From SFWF01 sp045591645 (GTDB lineage: Bacteria; Bacillota; Clostridia; Oscillospirales; Acutalibacteraceae), in the NCBI GenBank assembly GCA_045591645.1, contig JAZNTG010000008.1:1-48300 (forward strand): a stretch of 48,300 nucleotides of DNA, read 5' to 3'. The position numbers and the translations under genes were made by a program. The notes below the pieces were generated by a model. The model was not told the origin of the DNA. It did not search any database and was given only the letters and a program-made list of their open reading frames with translations. Position 1 is the first letter of the stretch. Every line of letters begins with the position of its first letter. Below are positions 41,250-48,295 of this stretch, one piece after another.

Positions 41250-42176
41250 TTGAAAATATTTTTTATAATACTATTATCTTTAATTGTAATTCTTTTTGTA
41301 GCTTCCTTGGTAGCTTTAAAGCTTACAACACATAATATAAGAAAAAAGTCAAAACGCTCAAGGGTAAGGGCCCTCGACGCTGACCGTCTTTTCGGAAATG
41401 AGATAGCTGATGGCAAAGAATATATTAATGCCACCCCTTATGAGGAGTGGTATATAAGGAGCTTTGACGGGCTGGATCTTTTTGGAAGATTCTTTAAAAA
41501 CGGAGACTCTGACAGGACTATAATTCTCTTTCACGGCTTTCGCTCAAGCGGAGAGCATGATTTCTCCTGCGCTTTTCAGATGTACTTCGAGCATGGCTTT
41601 AATATCCTCATCCCCGACCAGCGTGCACACGGAAGATCTCAGGGAAAATATATCGCCTACGGTGTGCTCGAGCGATATGACGCGCTATATTGGGTTAAAA
41701 AGGTCATAGAGATGCGCAGCGAAAACGAAAACATAATTTTAAGCGGTGTTTCAATGGGCGCTTCCACCGTGCTTATGGCTTCGGGATTAGCGCTTCCAAC
41801 GAATGTAAAGGCAATCATCGCAGATTGTGGCTTTACCTCTCCTGAAGAGATAATAAAAAAAGTAATGACCAATGATATGCATATTCCTGCCTTTCCGCTT
41901 TATTACATGACGCGACTTCTTGCGAGAGCACTGGCACATTATGATTTTAAATATTCAACTTTGGATTCCTTAAAGAACTGCAATGTACCCATACTTTTTA
42001 TCCACGGAAAGGCCGATGATTTTGTTCCCTTTTATATGAGCGAGCAAAACTACGATGCCTGCCCGACCGAAAAGCGCGCAGTCTGGGTAGACGGTGCAGG
42101 ACACGGAACATCGTTTTTAGTTGATACCGAGCGGTGTGTAAAAGAACTAGAGGAATTTATGCGTTACGCGCACTAA
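41250..42176 (+). CDS. Membrane-anchored alpha/beta hydrolase
   Basis: 308 aa, TTG start behind GAGGTG. An N-terminal membrane helix (about 3-24) is followed by a basic stretch (RKKSKRSRVR) and then an alpha/beta-hydrolase domain. It shows the oxyanion HGFRSSGEH, DQRAHGRSQG, and the nucleophile elbow GVSMGA (Ser at about residue 170). The acid is in GKADDFVP and the catalytic His in GAGHG. It belongs with the YqkD/serine aminopeptidase-like group. The basic residues after the helix would keep the domain in the cytoplasm, though an uncleaved export signal is possible. Substrate unknown. Confidence 0.88.
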   Translation: MKIFFIILLSLIVILFVASLVALKLTTHNIRKKSKRSRVRALDADRLFGNEIADGKEYINATPYEEWYIRSFDGLDLFGRFFKNGDSDRTIILFHGFRSSGEHDFSCAFQMYFEHGFNILIPDQRAHGRSQGKYIAYGVLERYDALYWVKKVIEMRSENENIILSGVSMGASTVLMASGLALPTNVKAIIADCGFTSPEEIIKKVMTNDMHIPAFPLYYMTRLLARALAHYDFKYSTLDSLKNCNVPILFIHGKADDFVPFYMSEQNYDACPTEKRAVWVDGAGHGTSFLVDTERCVKELEEFMRYAH

Positions 42177-42199
42177 ACATATATAGGCTTTTAAACTTA

Positions 42200-42230
42200 A
42201 AAACTCCCCAATCTGAGATTGGGGAGTTTT
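42200..42230. terminator. Bidirectional terminator between the hydrolase gene and sufB
   Basis: A 14-bp stem (42200-42213 with 42217-42230) with a TGA loop and A4/T4 ends, serving both convergent genes. Confidence 0.9.
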
Positions 42231-42232
42231 GG

Positions 42233-43150
42233 TTATTTAAGAAATCCGTTTACTATTTGCTCTTCTGCCTGCTTTTCAGTGAGTCCGAGCGTCATAAGCT
42301 TGACAAGCTGTTCACCTGCGATCTTTCCGATAGCCGCTTCGTGGATAAGAGACGCATCTGCGTGGTTCGCCATAATCTCAGGCACTGCACTGACCGAAGC
42401 GTTATCCATAATTATCGCATCACATTCGGTATGACCTGAGCACACATTATTTCCATTGATGTGCGACACGAAAAGTTGTCTGGAATTATCCTTTGCGACC
42501 GAGCGAGAAACAACATGTGCGCCTGAATCCTCACCGTCGAGATCTACTGTAAATCTCGTCTCGGCATACTGGCTGCCGTGTGTCATAATTTTTTCACCGA
42601 CTATCAGGGTCGCACCCTTTGCGAGCTTCGCAGTGGTTTCACGTACGGTACTGTCAACACCCTTTATCTGAGCTGTTTCCATCTCCATATAGGCTTCTTC
42701 GCCAAGCTCAATTATGGTGGTGGGATTCATAACATTTTTACCGTTGCCGTCGCCCTCGCCGTAATGCTTTTCTATATACTTGAGTCGCGCATTTTTCCCA
42801 AGGTAAAACGCGTGGATACCGCTATGCTCACTGGTTTCATCGCCACCATTATGGATGCCGCAGCCTGCAACGATAGTTATATCGCAATCCTCGCCGACGT
42901 GAAAATCGTTATAAACAAGCTCTTTGAGTCCTGTCTGTGAAAGCAAAACGGGAATATGCACACTTTCTTTTTTTGTACCCGCCTTGATATAGATATCAAT
43001 GCCGGGCTTGTCCTCTTTTTTAACTATTTCTATATTCTCCGAAGAATTTTTTCCGTGAAGCGCACCGTTTATTCTAAGAGAATACGCGCCCTGCGGTACT
43101 TCGTGAATACCTGCTACCTGCTCTAACAGGTTCTTCTGAATTGCGTCCAT
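42233..43150 (-). CDS. SufB/SufD-family Fe-S cluster scaffold (short form)
   Basis: 305 aa, much shorter than E. coli SufB (about 495). It has the right-handed beta-helix type repeats of the family, and the conserved segments VSRSVAKDNSRQLFVSHI, CSGHTECDAIIMDNA and the C-terminal HEAAIGKIAGEQL (SufB-like HEA.IGKI). Length and the lone partner SufC match the minimal SUF-type (SmsCB) systems of anaerobes, in which a homodimer would replace SufB-SufD. ATG 43150 overlaps the sufC stop (TAATG), with AGGAGG upstream. Confidence 0.88.
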   Translation of the reverse strand: MDAIQKNLLEQVAGIHEVPQGAYSLRINGALHGKNSSENIEIVKKEDKPGIDIYIKAGTKKESVHIPVLLSQTGLKELVYNDFHVGEDCDITIVAGCGIHNGGDETSEHSGIHAFYLGKNARLKYIEKHYGEGDGNGKNVMNPTTIIELGEEAYMEMETAQIKGVDSTVRETTAKLAKGATLIVGEKIMTHGSQYAETRFTVDLDGEDSGAHVVSRSVAKDNSRQLFVSHINGNNVCSGHTECDAIIMDNASVSAVPEIMANHADASLIHEAAIGKIAGEQLVKLMTLGLTEKQAEEQIVNGFLK

Positions 43151-43857
43151 TATTCTCCCTCCTGTACCAGACGGCAGCCTGAACTAACAAGTATTTTAGG
43201 TAAAATCTCGTCCTTGGAGCCGATATGGTCTATCTCTCCGCCTTTTAAGAGAATTATCTTATCGGCAATATTGAGTATTCTCTCCTGATGAGAGATTATC
43301 ATAATGGTTCCGTGGCTGCGCGCATACATTTTTTCGAAAACCTTTATAAGATTATTAAAGCTCCAAAGGTCTATTCCTGCCTCAGGCTCATCAAAAATAG
43401 AAAGCTTTGTGCCGCGCGCATTTATCATGGCTATCTCGATTCTCTTCAGCTCACCGCCCGAAAGAGATGCGTTTATTTCGCGGTTTATATAATCCTTTGC
43501 GCAAAGTCCGACTTCGGAAAGATATTCGCAAGCTGCGGCGACCGACAGTTTTTTGCCCGAAGCCAAGGATATAAGATCCATTACGGTAATACCTTTAAAA
43601 CGGACAGGCTGCTGAAAAGCAAAGCTTATACCCGAATTTGCGCGATCCGTTATAGACATATCAGTAATGTCGAGTCCGTCAAGGTAAATTTTGCCCGAAG
43701 TGGGCTGCAAGATTCCCGCTATAACCTTTGCAAGAGTAGATTTGCCGCTACCGTTAGGGCCAGTTATTGCAACAAATCTCTCATCTATTTCTAAATTTAT
43801 ATCTTTGAGTATGTGTATGTCTCCTACGCTGTAGGAAATATGCTCCAGTGTTAACAT
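43150..43857 (-). CDS. sufC: SufC-type ABC ATPase
   Basis: 235 aa. Walker A GPNGSGKST is at about residues 33-41. The Q-loop is FAFQQPVRFKG. The signature LSGGELKR is at 132-139. Walker B IFDEPEAGID has Asp156-Glu157. FDEPEAGID and the EIAMINARGTKLS region are characteristic of SufC rather than of transporter ATPases. It powers the Fe-S scaffold. It is the first gene of a two-gene operon with its own promoter. There is no sufS, sufU or sufE in the window. Confidence 0.92.
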   Translation of the reverse strand: MLTLEHISYSVGDIHILKDINLEIDERFVAITGPNGSGKSTLAKVIAGILQPTSGKIYLDGLDITDMSITDRANSGISFAFQQPVRFKGITVMDLISLASGKKLSVAAACEYLSEVGLCAKDYINREINASLSGGELKRIEIAMINARGTKLSIFDEPEAGIDLWSFNNLIKVFEKMYARSHGTIMIISHQERILNIADKIILLKGGEIDHIGSKDEILPKILVSSGCRLVQEGE

Positions 43858-43899
43858 TCATTTCCTCCAAATCTACGATGCCAGATTAGTTTTCCCCTT

Positions 43900-43928
43900 A
43901 TTTTAGCACATATTGATGATTATTGCAA
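43900..43928 (-). promoter_or_regulatory. Promoter of sufC-sufB
   Basis: The minus strand shows TTGCAA (43923-43928), 17 bp, TAAAAT (43900-43905). It lies just after the rplL terminator. Confidence 0.7.
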
Positions 43929-43957
43929 TAAAAAAAGAGAGACCTTTCGATCTCTCT
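43929..43957 (-). terminator. Terminator of the rplJ-rplL operon
   Basis: A 9-bp stem (43936-43944 with 43949-43957) with a four-base loop. On the minus strand a run of seven Ts follows. Confidence 0.9.
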
Positions 43958-43977
43958 AAAATGTTTAAGTAACTGAA

Positions 43978-44355
43978 TTACTTAAGCTCTACAGTAGCGC
44001 CAACCTCTTCAAGCTTAGCCTTCATAGCGTCAGCCTCGTCCTTGGAAACTGCTTCCTTAAGAGTCTTGGGAGCGCCGTCAACAAGAGCCTTAGCCTCAGC
44101 AAGTCCAAGACCTGTGATCTCACGAACTGCCTTAATAACCTTGATCTTCTCTGCGCCAGCTGCTGCGAGAACTACATCAAACTCAGTCTTCTCCTCAACT
44201 GCTGCTGCGCCGCCTGCTACGGGAGCTGCTACTGCTACAGCAGCTGCTGCAGATACGCCAAACTCCTCTTCTACTGCCTTTACGAGCTCAGAAAGCTCAA
44301 GAACGGTAAGAACCTTAAGTTCTTCAATGATAGCTGTTACTTTCTCAGATGCCAT
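43978..44355 (-). CDS. rplL: 50S ribosomal protein L7/L12
   Basis: 125 aa from ATG 44355, behind GGAGGAAA. The N-terminal dimerisation helices (ASEKVTAIIEELKVLTVLELSEL) are followed by an Ala-rich hinge (about 38-55) and the C-terminal factor-binding domain. That domain reads KTEFDVVLAAAGAEKIKVIK, EITGLGLAEAKALVDGAP. It forms the stalk with L10. The five-codon extension upstream covers the ribosome binding site and is excluded. Confidence 0.97.
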   Translation of the reverse strand: MASEKVTAIIEELKVLTVLELSELVKAVEEEFGVSAAAAVAVAAPVAGGAAAVEEKTEFDVVLAAAGAEKIKVIKAVREITGLGLAEAKALVDGAPKTLKEAVSKDEADAMKAKLEEVGATVELK

Positions 44356-44409
44356 TGTAATTTCCTCCAATAATGATTTTTCATTTAGATTTTAAAATTT
44401 GTTTGCTGA

Positions 44410-44919
44410 TTATTCAGCTGCAGCTTCACCGTCTTTATCAACGATGGCCTGTACGGCACGTGCGAAGGCTGCCATAGGTGCCTGGAATGCACCAAGAACG
44501 GTTGCGAGAAGAACATCTCTTGAGGGAAGCTTTGCAAGAGACTCAACCATAGCAACATCAATAGCTTTACCGTCGAGATAACCAGCCTTGATCTTGAAAT
44601 TGTCGTGAGCGTCTGCGAACTTCTTGAGGATTCTTGCTGCTGCAACGTGATCGTCCTTAGAAATCGCGATTGCGGTAGTGCCTTCGAGAACCTCACCCAT
44701 TTCCTCGAGCTCGGTACCGGCGATAGCACGCTTTAAAAGGGTATTCTTAACTACAGAATAGTCAACTCCTGCCTCACGAAGCTCCTTACGGAGAACTGTA
44801 TCGTCGGCAACGGAGGTACCGGAATAGTCAACGATAACTCCGGCAACAGAATTGGATAACTTGTCGGAAAGCTCGGCAACGATAGCCTGCTTTGCTTCAA
44901 GAACCTTTGCGGTCGGCAT
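44410..44919 (-). CDS. rplJ: 50S ribosomal protein L10
   Basis: 169 aa from ATG 44919, with GGAGGTG upstream. It shows VIVDYSGTSVADDTVLRKELREAG, VVKNTLLKRAI, and the LLATVLGAFQAPMAAFARAVQAI helix (each in order) where L7/L12 dimers dock. The open frame to 45111 runs through the L10 leader and promoter, so it is not coding. It is autoregulated through the leader. Confidence 0.97.
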   Translation of the reverse strand: MPTAKVLEAKQAIVAELSDKLSNSVAGVIVDYSGTSVADDTVLRKELREAGVDYSVVKNTLLKRAIAGTELEEMGEVLEGTTAIAISKDDHVAAARILKKFADAHDNFKIKAGYLDGKAIDVAMVESLAKLPSRDVLLATVLGAFQAPMAAFARAVQAIVDKDGEAAAE

Positions 44920-44935
44920 AATTTTCACCTCCGAA

Positions 44936-45064
44936 AATTTGAAAAAATAAACCTGTCCCCCGAAGACAATAGAGGACAGGCATAAACATCTCTTATAAAA
45001 AGTCTGTTTCCCAACCTCGGTAGGCGTTCTAAACTTATCACTCTCGTGACCTACTGTCTTCGGC
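44936..45064 (-). ncRNA. Ribosomal protein L10 leader (autoregulatory RNA) with attenuator
   Basis: The minus-strand leader carries the L10(L12)4-binding pattern: GACAGTAGGTCACGAGAGTG (about 45040-45060) and GCCTACCGAGGTTGGGAAAC (around 45006-45030), complementary in part. It ends in a terminator-like hairpin, 44952-44958 with 44974-44980, followed by TTTATTTTTT. This is the known L10 leader arrangement of Firmicutes: excess L10 favours termination before rplJ. Confidence 0.85.
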
Positions 45065-45070
45065 TTTGAC

Positions 45071-45099
45071 ATAATAACACACAAAGTGTGCTTTGTCAA
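45071..45099 (-). promoter_or_regulatory. Sigma-A promoter of rplJ-rplL
   Basis: The minus strand shows a perfect TTGACA (45094-45099), 17 bp, TATTAT (45071-45076). Confidence 0.85.
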
Positions 45100-45121
45100 T
45101 AATAAATTCAATTAAGTTAAA

Positions 45122-45222
45122 TTAAGCAGAAATTTTATATTCAGACAAGGCGCAAAGCGAAGCATAGCATATATTATGCATGCAAGCGACAGTAACGCAG
45201 TATGAATTAAAATTTCTCTTAA
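45122..45222. mobile_element. Palindromic MITE-like element between rplA and rplJ
   Basis: AGAAATTTTA (45128-45137) and its exact inverse TAAAATTTCT (45208-45217) bound about 70 bp of partly self-complementary sequence. With single-base gaps the arms extend to TTAAG.AGAAATTTTA.ATTCA on both sides, ending in TTAA at both edges. The right arm overlaps the rplA stop codon. No transposase is present. It may act as an rplA terminator. Confidence 0.45.
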
Positions 45223-45914
45223 TTTCCGTACTTGCTGGTAGCAACCTTGATGCCGGGGCCCATGGTTGTAGCGATAACGCAAGACTTGATATACTGACCC
45301 TTTGCAGCTGCAGGCTTAGCCTTTGCAATAGCATTCATAAGGGTGTCAATATTCTCTACAAGCTTATCCTTACCGAAGGAAGCCTTTCCTACGGGGCAGT
45401 GGATAATATTGGTCTTATCAAGACGGTACTCGATCTTACCTGCCTTTGCCTCGGTAACAGCCTTAGCAACATCAGGAGTAACGGTACCAGCCTTAGGAGT
45501 AGGCATAAGTCCGCGAGGTCCGAGGATCTTACCGAGACGTCCTACCTGACCCATCATGTCGGGGGTAGCGATAACTACGTCATAATCCATCCAGCCTTCG
45601 TTGGCAATCTTAGCAACGAGCTCCTCAGCACCTACAAAATCAGAGCCTGCCTCTTCAGCAGCTTTTGCCTTGTCGCCCTTAGCAAGAACGAGGGTTCTGA
45701 CCTTTTTACCTGTTCCGTTGGGGAGAACAACAGCGCCTCTGACCTGCTGATCAGCGTGACGGGAGTCAACACCCAGACGAACATGAATTTCTACTGTCTC
45801 GTCGAACTTTGCGGTTGCACTCTTTACAGCAAGCTCGCAAGCATCGCCGAGATCGTAAAGCTTACCTGTTTCAATAAGCTTTACGCTTTCGTTATACTTT
45901 TTACCGTGTTTCAT
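45219..45914 (-). CDS. rplA: 50S ribosomal protein L1
   Basis: 231 aa from ATG 45914, behind GGGAGGA. It shows the conserved MKHGKKYNESVKLIE, VEIHVRLGVDSRHADQQVRGAVVLPNGTG, GLMPTPKAGTVTPDVAKAV and IKSCVIATTMGPGIKV regions (each in order). L1 forms the E-site stalk and represses its own operon in many bacteria. The upstream extension to 45962 is not coding. Its stop codon lies inside the arm of the palindromic element. Confidence 0.97.
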   Translation of the reverse strand: MKHGKKYNESVKLIETGKLYDLGDACELAVKSATAKFDETVEIHVRLGVDSRHADQQVRGAVVLPNGTGKKVRTLVLAKGDKAKAAEEAGSDFVGAEELVAKIANEGWMDYDVVIATPDMMGQVGRLGKILGPRGLMPTPKAGTVTPDVAKAVTEAKAGKIEYRLDKTNIIHCPVGKASFGKDKLVENIDTLMNAIAKAKPAAAKGQYIKSCVIATTMGPGIKVATSKYGN

Positions 45915-45973
45915 TAATACATATCCTCCCAATAAGTGGTTAAATCGGAATTTTCCTCCCACGAGAGAGCCAA

Positions 45974-46399
45974 TTAATCGACGACTTCAATGCCCATGCT
46001 GCGAGCGGTACCTGCTATCATAGACATAGCGGCCTCTACACTTGCTGCATTAAGGTCGGGCATCTTCTGCTCGGCGATCTTCTTAATCTGCTCACTGGTG
46101 ATCTTTGCAACTTTGTTCTTGTTCGGTACACCGGATCCGCTCTCAATACCGCAAGCCTTCTTAATGAGGACTGCTGCAGGCGGAGTCTTGGTGATGAAAC
46201 TGAACGAATGGTCTGCATATACGGTAATTACTACCGGAATGATAAGACCTACGTCATTCTTAGTGCGTTCGTTGAATTCCTTAGTGAACGCCATAATGTT
46301 GACGCCGTGCTGTCCCAGTGCCGGACCAACCGGGGGAGCCGGAGTGGCTTTGCCGGCCGGAATCTGCAGTTTGATGTAACCAATAATTTTCTGAGCCAT
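45974..46399 (-). CDS. rplK: 50S ribosomal protein L11
   Basis: 141 aa from ATG 46399, with GGAGGTG upstream. The flexible N-terminal domain has LQIPAGKATPAPPVGPALGQHGVNIM (in two parts). The rRNA-binding C-terminal domain has GIESGSGVPNKNKVAKITSEQI and the final TARSMGIEVVD. It sits in the GTPase centre of the 50S subunit and is followed by rplA after 59 nt. Confidence 0.97.
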   Translation of the reverse strand: MAQKIIGYIKLQIPAGKATPAPPVGPALGQHGVNIMAFTKEFNERTKNDVGLIIPVVITVYADHSFSFITKTPPAAVLIKKACGIESGSGVPNKNKVAKITSEQIKKIAEQKMPDLNAASVEAAMSMIAGTARSMGIEVVD

Positions 46400-46401
46400 T
46401 T

Positions 46402-46560
46402 TTTGCACCTCCAATATTCGTGGTAACAGTGTTTTTTACACTTGGCGGAACGGTCATATACCCGCTCCTCCCACCGTGATGCCCATCATCTGAGCATCGG
46501 CGGCAAAACGCCGCAGGTAATAAAGCAGAGTTTTCTGCGTATTACTGAATCTAATTAGGC
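46402..46560 (-). promoter_or_regulatory. Structured leader between nusG and rplK, possible L1-binding site
   Basis: The minus strand of this spacer can form several hairpins: GCAGA/TCTGC, CGGC/GCCG around TTTT, and AGTGT/ACACT. A GGTGGGAGG...GTTACCAC frame surrounds the last one. A GTGGGAGG...ACCAC pairing before rplK is common in Firmicutes and may be the L1 autoregulatory target. No separate promoter is evident. Confidence 0.4.
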
Positions 46561-46564
46561 TTTA

Positions 46565-47095
46565 TCAATCGGCTAATGCGATCTGATCAAGCTCGAGCTC
46601 GGCAGGTGTTTCTCTGCCGAACATAGAAATGTTGACGTTGACGCTTCCAGCCTCAGTATCAACACCTGTAACAGTCGCGCTGTAGCCGCTTAGCGGTCCG
46701 TCGATAATATTGACTCTGTCGCCAACCTTATAACCGACCTCAATGCTATGCTTCTCAACACCGATAGAGGCAACCTCCTCATCGGTAAGAGGAACGGGCT
46801 TGGATCCCGGACCGACAAATCCGGTAACACCGTGAATGTTACGTACAACATACCAAGAATCATCGGTCACTATCATCTTTATCATGACATAACCGGGGAA
46901 TATCTTTCTCTCGTATTCCTTGCTGGTACCGTTGTCTTTGATTTCGGTAACCGTTTCGGTAGGAATTCTTATGTCCATTATAAGATCCTGCATCTTGCGG
47001 TTTTCTACCATTTTTTCAAGGTCGGATGCAACCTTGTTCTCATAGCCTGAATAGGTATGAACTACATACCATTTTGCTTCATTTGTTCCTGACAT
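46565..47095 (-). CDS. nusG: Transcription elongation/antitermination factor NusG
   Basis: 176 aa. The NGN domain reads KWYVVHTYSGYENKVASDLE near the start. It contains the FPGYVMIKM and NIHGVTGFVGPGSKPVPL segments. The C-terminal KOW domain has VGDRVNIIDGPLSGYSATV. It couples RNA polymerase to Rho, S10 or pausing signals. ATG 47095 lies 17 nt after the secE stop. Confidence 0.97.
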   Translation of the reverse strand: MSGTNEAKWYVVHTYSGYENKVASDLEKMVENRKMQDLIMDIRIPTETVTEIKDNGTSKEYERKIFPGYVMIKMIVTDDSWYVVRNIHGVTGFVGPGSKPVPLTDEEVASIGVEKHSIEVGYKVGDRVNIIDGPLSGYSATVTGVDTEAGSVNVNISMFGRETPAELELDQIALAD

Positions 47096-47112
47096 ATCAA
47101 GCCTCCGTTAGG

Positions 47113-47778
47113 TTAGGCTAATGTACTGATGAGATCCATAAGTGAACCGAGACCCCAATCTATAAGCCAAATAAACACGCCGACTAATGCACTGAGGATA
47201 AGAACAATAAGTGTGTTCTTAGAAACATCCTTAAGGTTTGGCCATACGATCTTATTGATCTCGCTCTTATAGTCGCGAAGGAACTGGATAAATCTGCGTA
47301 AAATTGTACGCTTTCCTTTAGTCTCGCGAACCATAATGAGGTCATCGAGGAAAAGATGTGCAGCTCCGATAGCAAATGCAGCAAACATTACGATGGAGAT
47401 AGTAAGCGGAACCCATGTATAAGCAACGCTTGTAACTCCGACAAGCGGTCTGGAATCAACGAACTGTCCTGCTGAGCTCAGTGCGATAACGAGCATATAA
47501 ACAGCGTCAACAGCTGCGATAACAGGCGCTGCATATCTCATACCCTTATACTTAAAGGTGAGAGCTGCAAAAATTGCGGAGAACACGGTCAAAAAGAAGC
47601 AAAACCAAATGTGTCCAGATTTCCAGACATCGCCGCCGAAAGCAAGCTCACCGCCGACAAGATTATATGTCTCGGAAGAGGTCACTACGGTAGCAAAGGG
47701 CACTACAAAAAAGAGCGCTAATGCCGCTACTGCGAGGACGATAGCCATTATCTGACAGATCTTGTTGATAACCTTCAT
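47113..47778 (-). CDS. secE: Preprotein translocase SecE with an extra four-helix N-terminal domain
   Basis: 221 aa, about three times the usual Gram-positive SecE (60-70 aa). SecE itself is the C-terminal part: the amphipathic helix and hinge RFIQFLRDYKSEINKIVWPN (162-181) and the membrane helix at about 188-206. Residues 1-150 add four more membrane helices (about 9-28, 57-75, 82-101, 118-145), which are not part of classical SecE. The fusion is in one uninterrupted frame from ATG 47778, behind GGGAGG. Position between rpmG and nusG is canonical, so the SecE call is secure. The role of the added domain is unknown. Confidence 0.92.
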   Translation of the reverse strand: MKVINKICQIMAIVLAVAALALFFVVPFATVVTSSETYNLVGGELAFGGDVWKSGHIWFCFFLTVFSAIFAALTFKYKGMRYAAPVIAAVDAVYMLVIALSSAGQFVDSRPLVGVTSVAYTWVPLTISIVMFAAFAIGAAHLFLDDLIMVRETKGKRTILRRFIQFLRDYKSEINKIVWPNLKDVSKNTLIVLILSALVGVFIWLIDWGLGSLMDLISTLA

Positions 47779-47790
47779 ATCTTGTCCTCC

Positions 47791-47940
47791 CTACTTTGTT
47801 TCCTTATGGACTGTGTGTTTTTTGCAGAACCTGCAGTACTTATTCATTTCAAGTCTGTCAGGATCATTCTTCTTATTTTTCATTGTGTTGTAGTTGCGCT
47901 GCTTGCATTCTGTACAAGCGAGTGTAATTTTAACTCTCAT
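47791..47940 (-). CDS. rpmG: 50S ribosomal protein L33
   Basis: 49 aa. The translation starts MRVKITLACTECKQRNY, continues TMKNKKNDPDRLEMNKYC and ends HTVHKETK. The four cysteines (CTEC and CRFC) make this the zinc-binding form of L33. The ribosome binding site GGGAGGTG lies before ATG 47940. It is the first gene of the rpmG-secE-nusG-rplK-rplA series. The secE ATG follows 12 nt after its stop. Confidence 0.96.
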   Translation of the reverse strand: MRVKITLACTECKQRNYNTMKNKKNDPDRLEMNKYCRFCKKHTVHKETK

Positions 47941-48138
47941 GACGGCACCTCCCGTTTTACGGAAATAATTTTGGTTCCTCGGTTTGTCGCCCGACGAACC
48001 GTTTGGCCTCCCTCAGACGAGACCTCACATACAGAAACCTCCCACCACATATTGCAGAGTTCGGAAAAACACATACTGTATGTTGTTAGCCTCGCTTAGA
48101 ACCGAATTCTTTGCAAAAAAAAAGAACCCACAGAGGTA
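47941..48138 (-). promoter_or_regulatory. Long (about 195-nt) leader of rpmG-secE-nusG
   Basis: Between the predicted transcription start and the rpmG ATG lie about 195 nt with no start/ribosome-binding-site pair for a peptide that I trust. It contains a run of ten or more Ts (minus strand, 48113-48122). It also contains a small palindrome ACATACTGTATGT (48066-48082 region), and GGTTCGTC/GGCGACAAACC-type complementarity near 47985-48005. It does not match a leader I know. Confidence 0.4.
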
Positions 48139-48164
48139 GAGTAATTATATCATATACTACCTCT
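48132..48164. promoter_or_regulatory. Inverted repeat AGAGGTAG/CTACCTCT spanning the rpmG -10 box
   Basis: AGAGGTAG (48132-48139) and CTACCTCT (48157-48164) are exact inverses with a 17-bp centre that contains the -10 box. On the minus strand a T-run follows soon after, so it may instead be a terminator for an upstream gene. Confidence 0.4.
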
Positions 48165-48172
48165 CGGGTCAA
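48144..48172 (-). promoter_or_regulatory. Sigma-A promoter of the rpmG-secE-nusG operon
   Basis: The minus strand shows TTGACC (48167-48172), 17 bp, TATAAT (48144-48149). Confidence 0.8.
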
Positions 48173-48276
48173 GTATTTTTTATAATTTTTTTAATAATCC
48201 TGCTATGGCGTTAAAATGCAAAGTAGCCAACAACCTACATATCGTTGTCAAATCGCAAAATGCTCCATCTGTCAAC

Positions 48277-48295
48277 ACAGAGAACCGTCCCCTGT
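48277..48295 (-). repeat. REP-like hairpin at the right edge
   Basis: On the minus strand ACAGGGGA-CGG-TTCTCTGT folds into an 8-bp stem with two G-T pairs and a 3-nt loop. GGGGACGGTTCTCTGTG-type strings are, from memory, common extragenic repeats in Clostridia, often linked to IS200-like REP transposases. The window ends too soon to see more. The bases 48173-48276 hold nothing else I can name. Confidence 0.45.

Noticed and set aside
44920..45111. 64-residue N-terminal extension of L10
   Set aside because: It is the L10 leader RNA and part of the promoter; the ATG at 44919 has a perfect ribosome binding site.
47782..48099. 105-codon plus-strand frame over rpmG
   Set aside because: Antisense to the zinc-binding L33 gene and its leader; no ribosome binding site.
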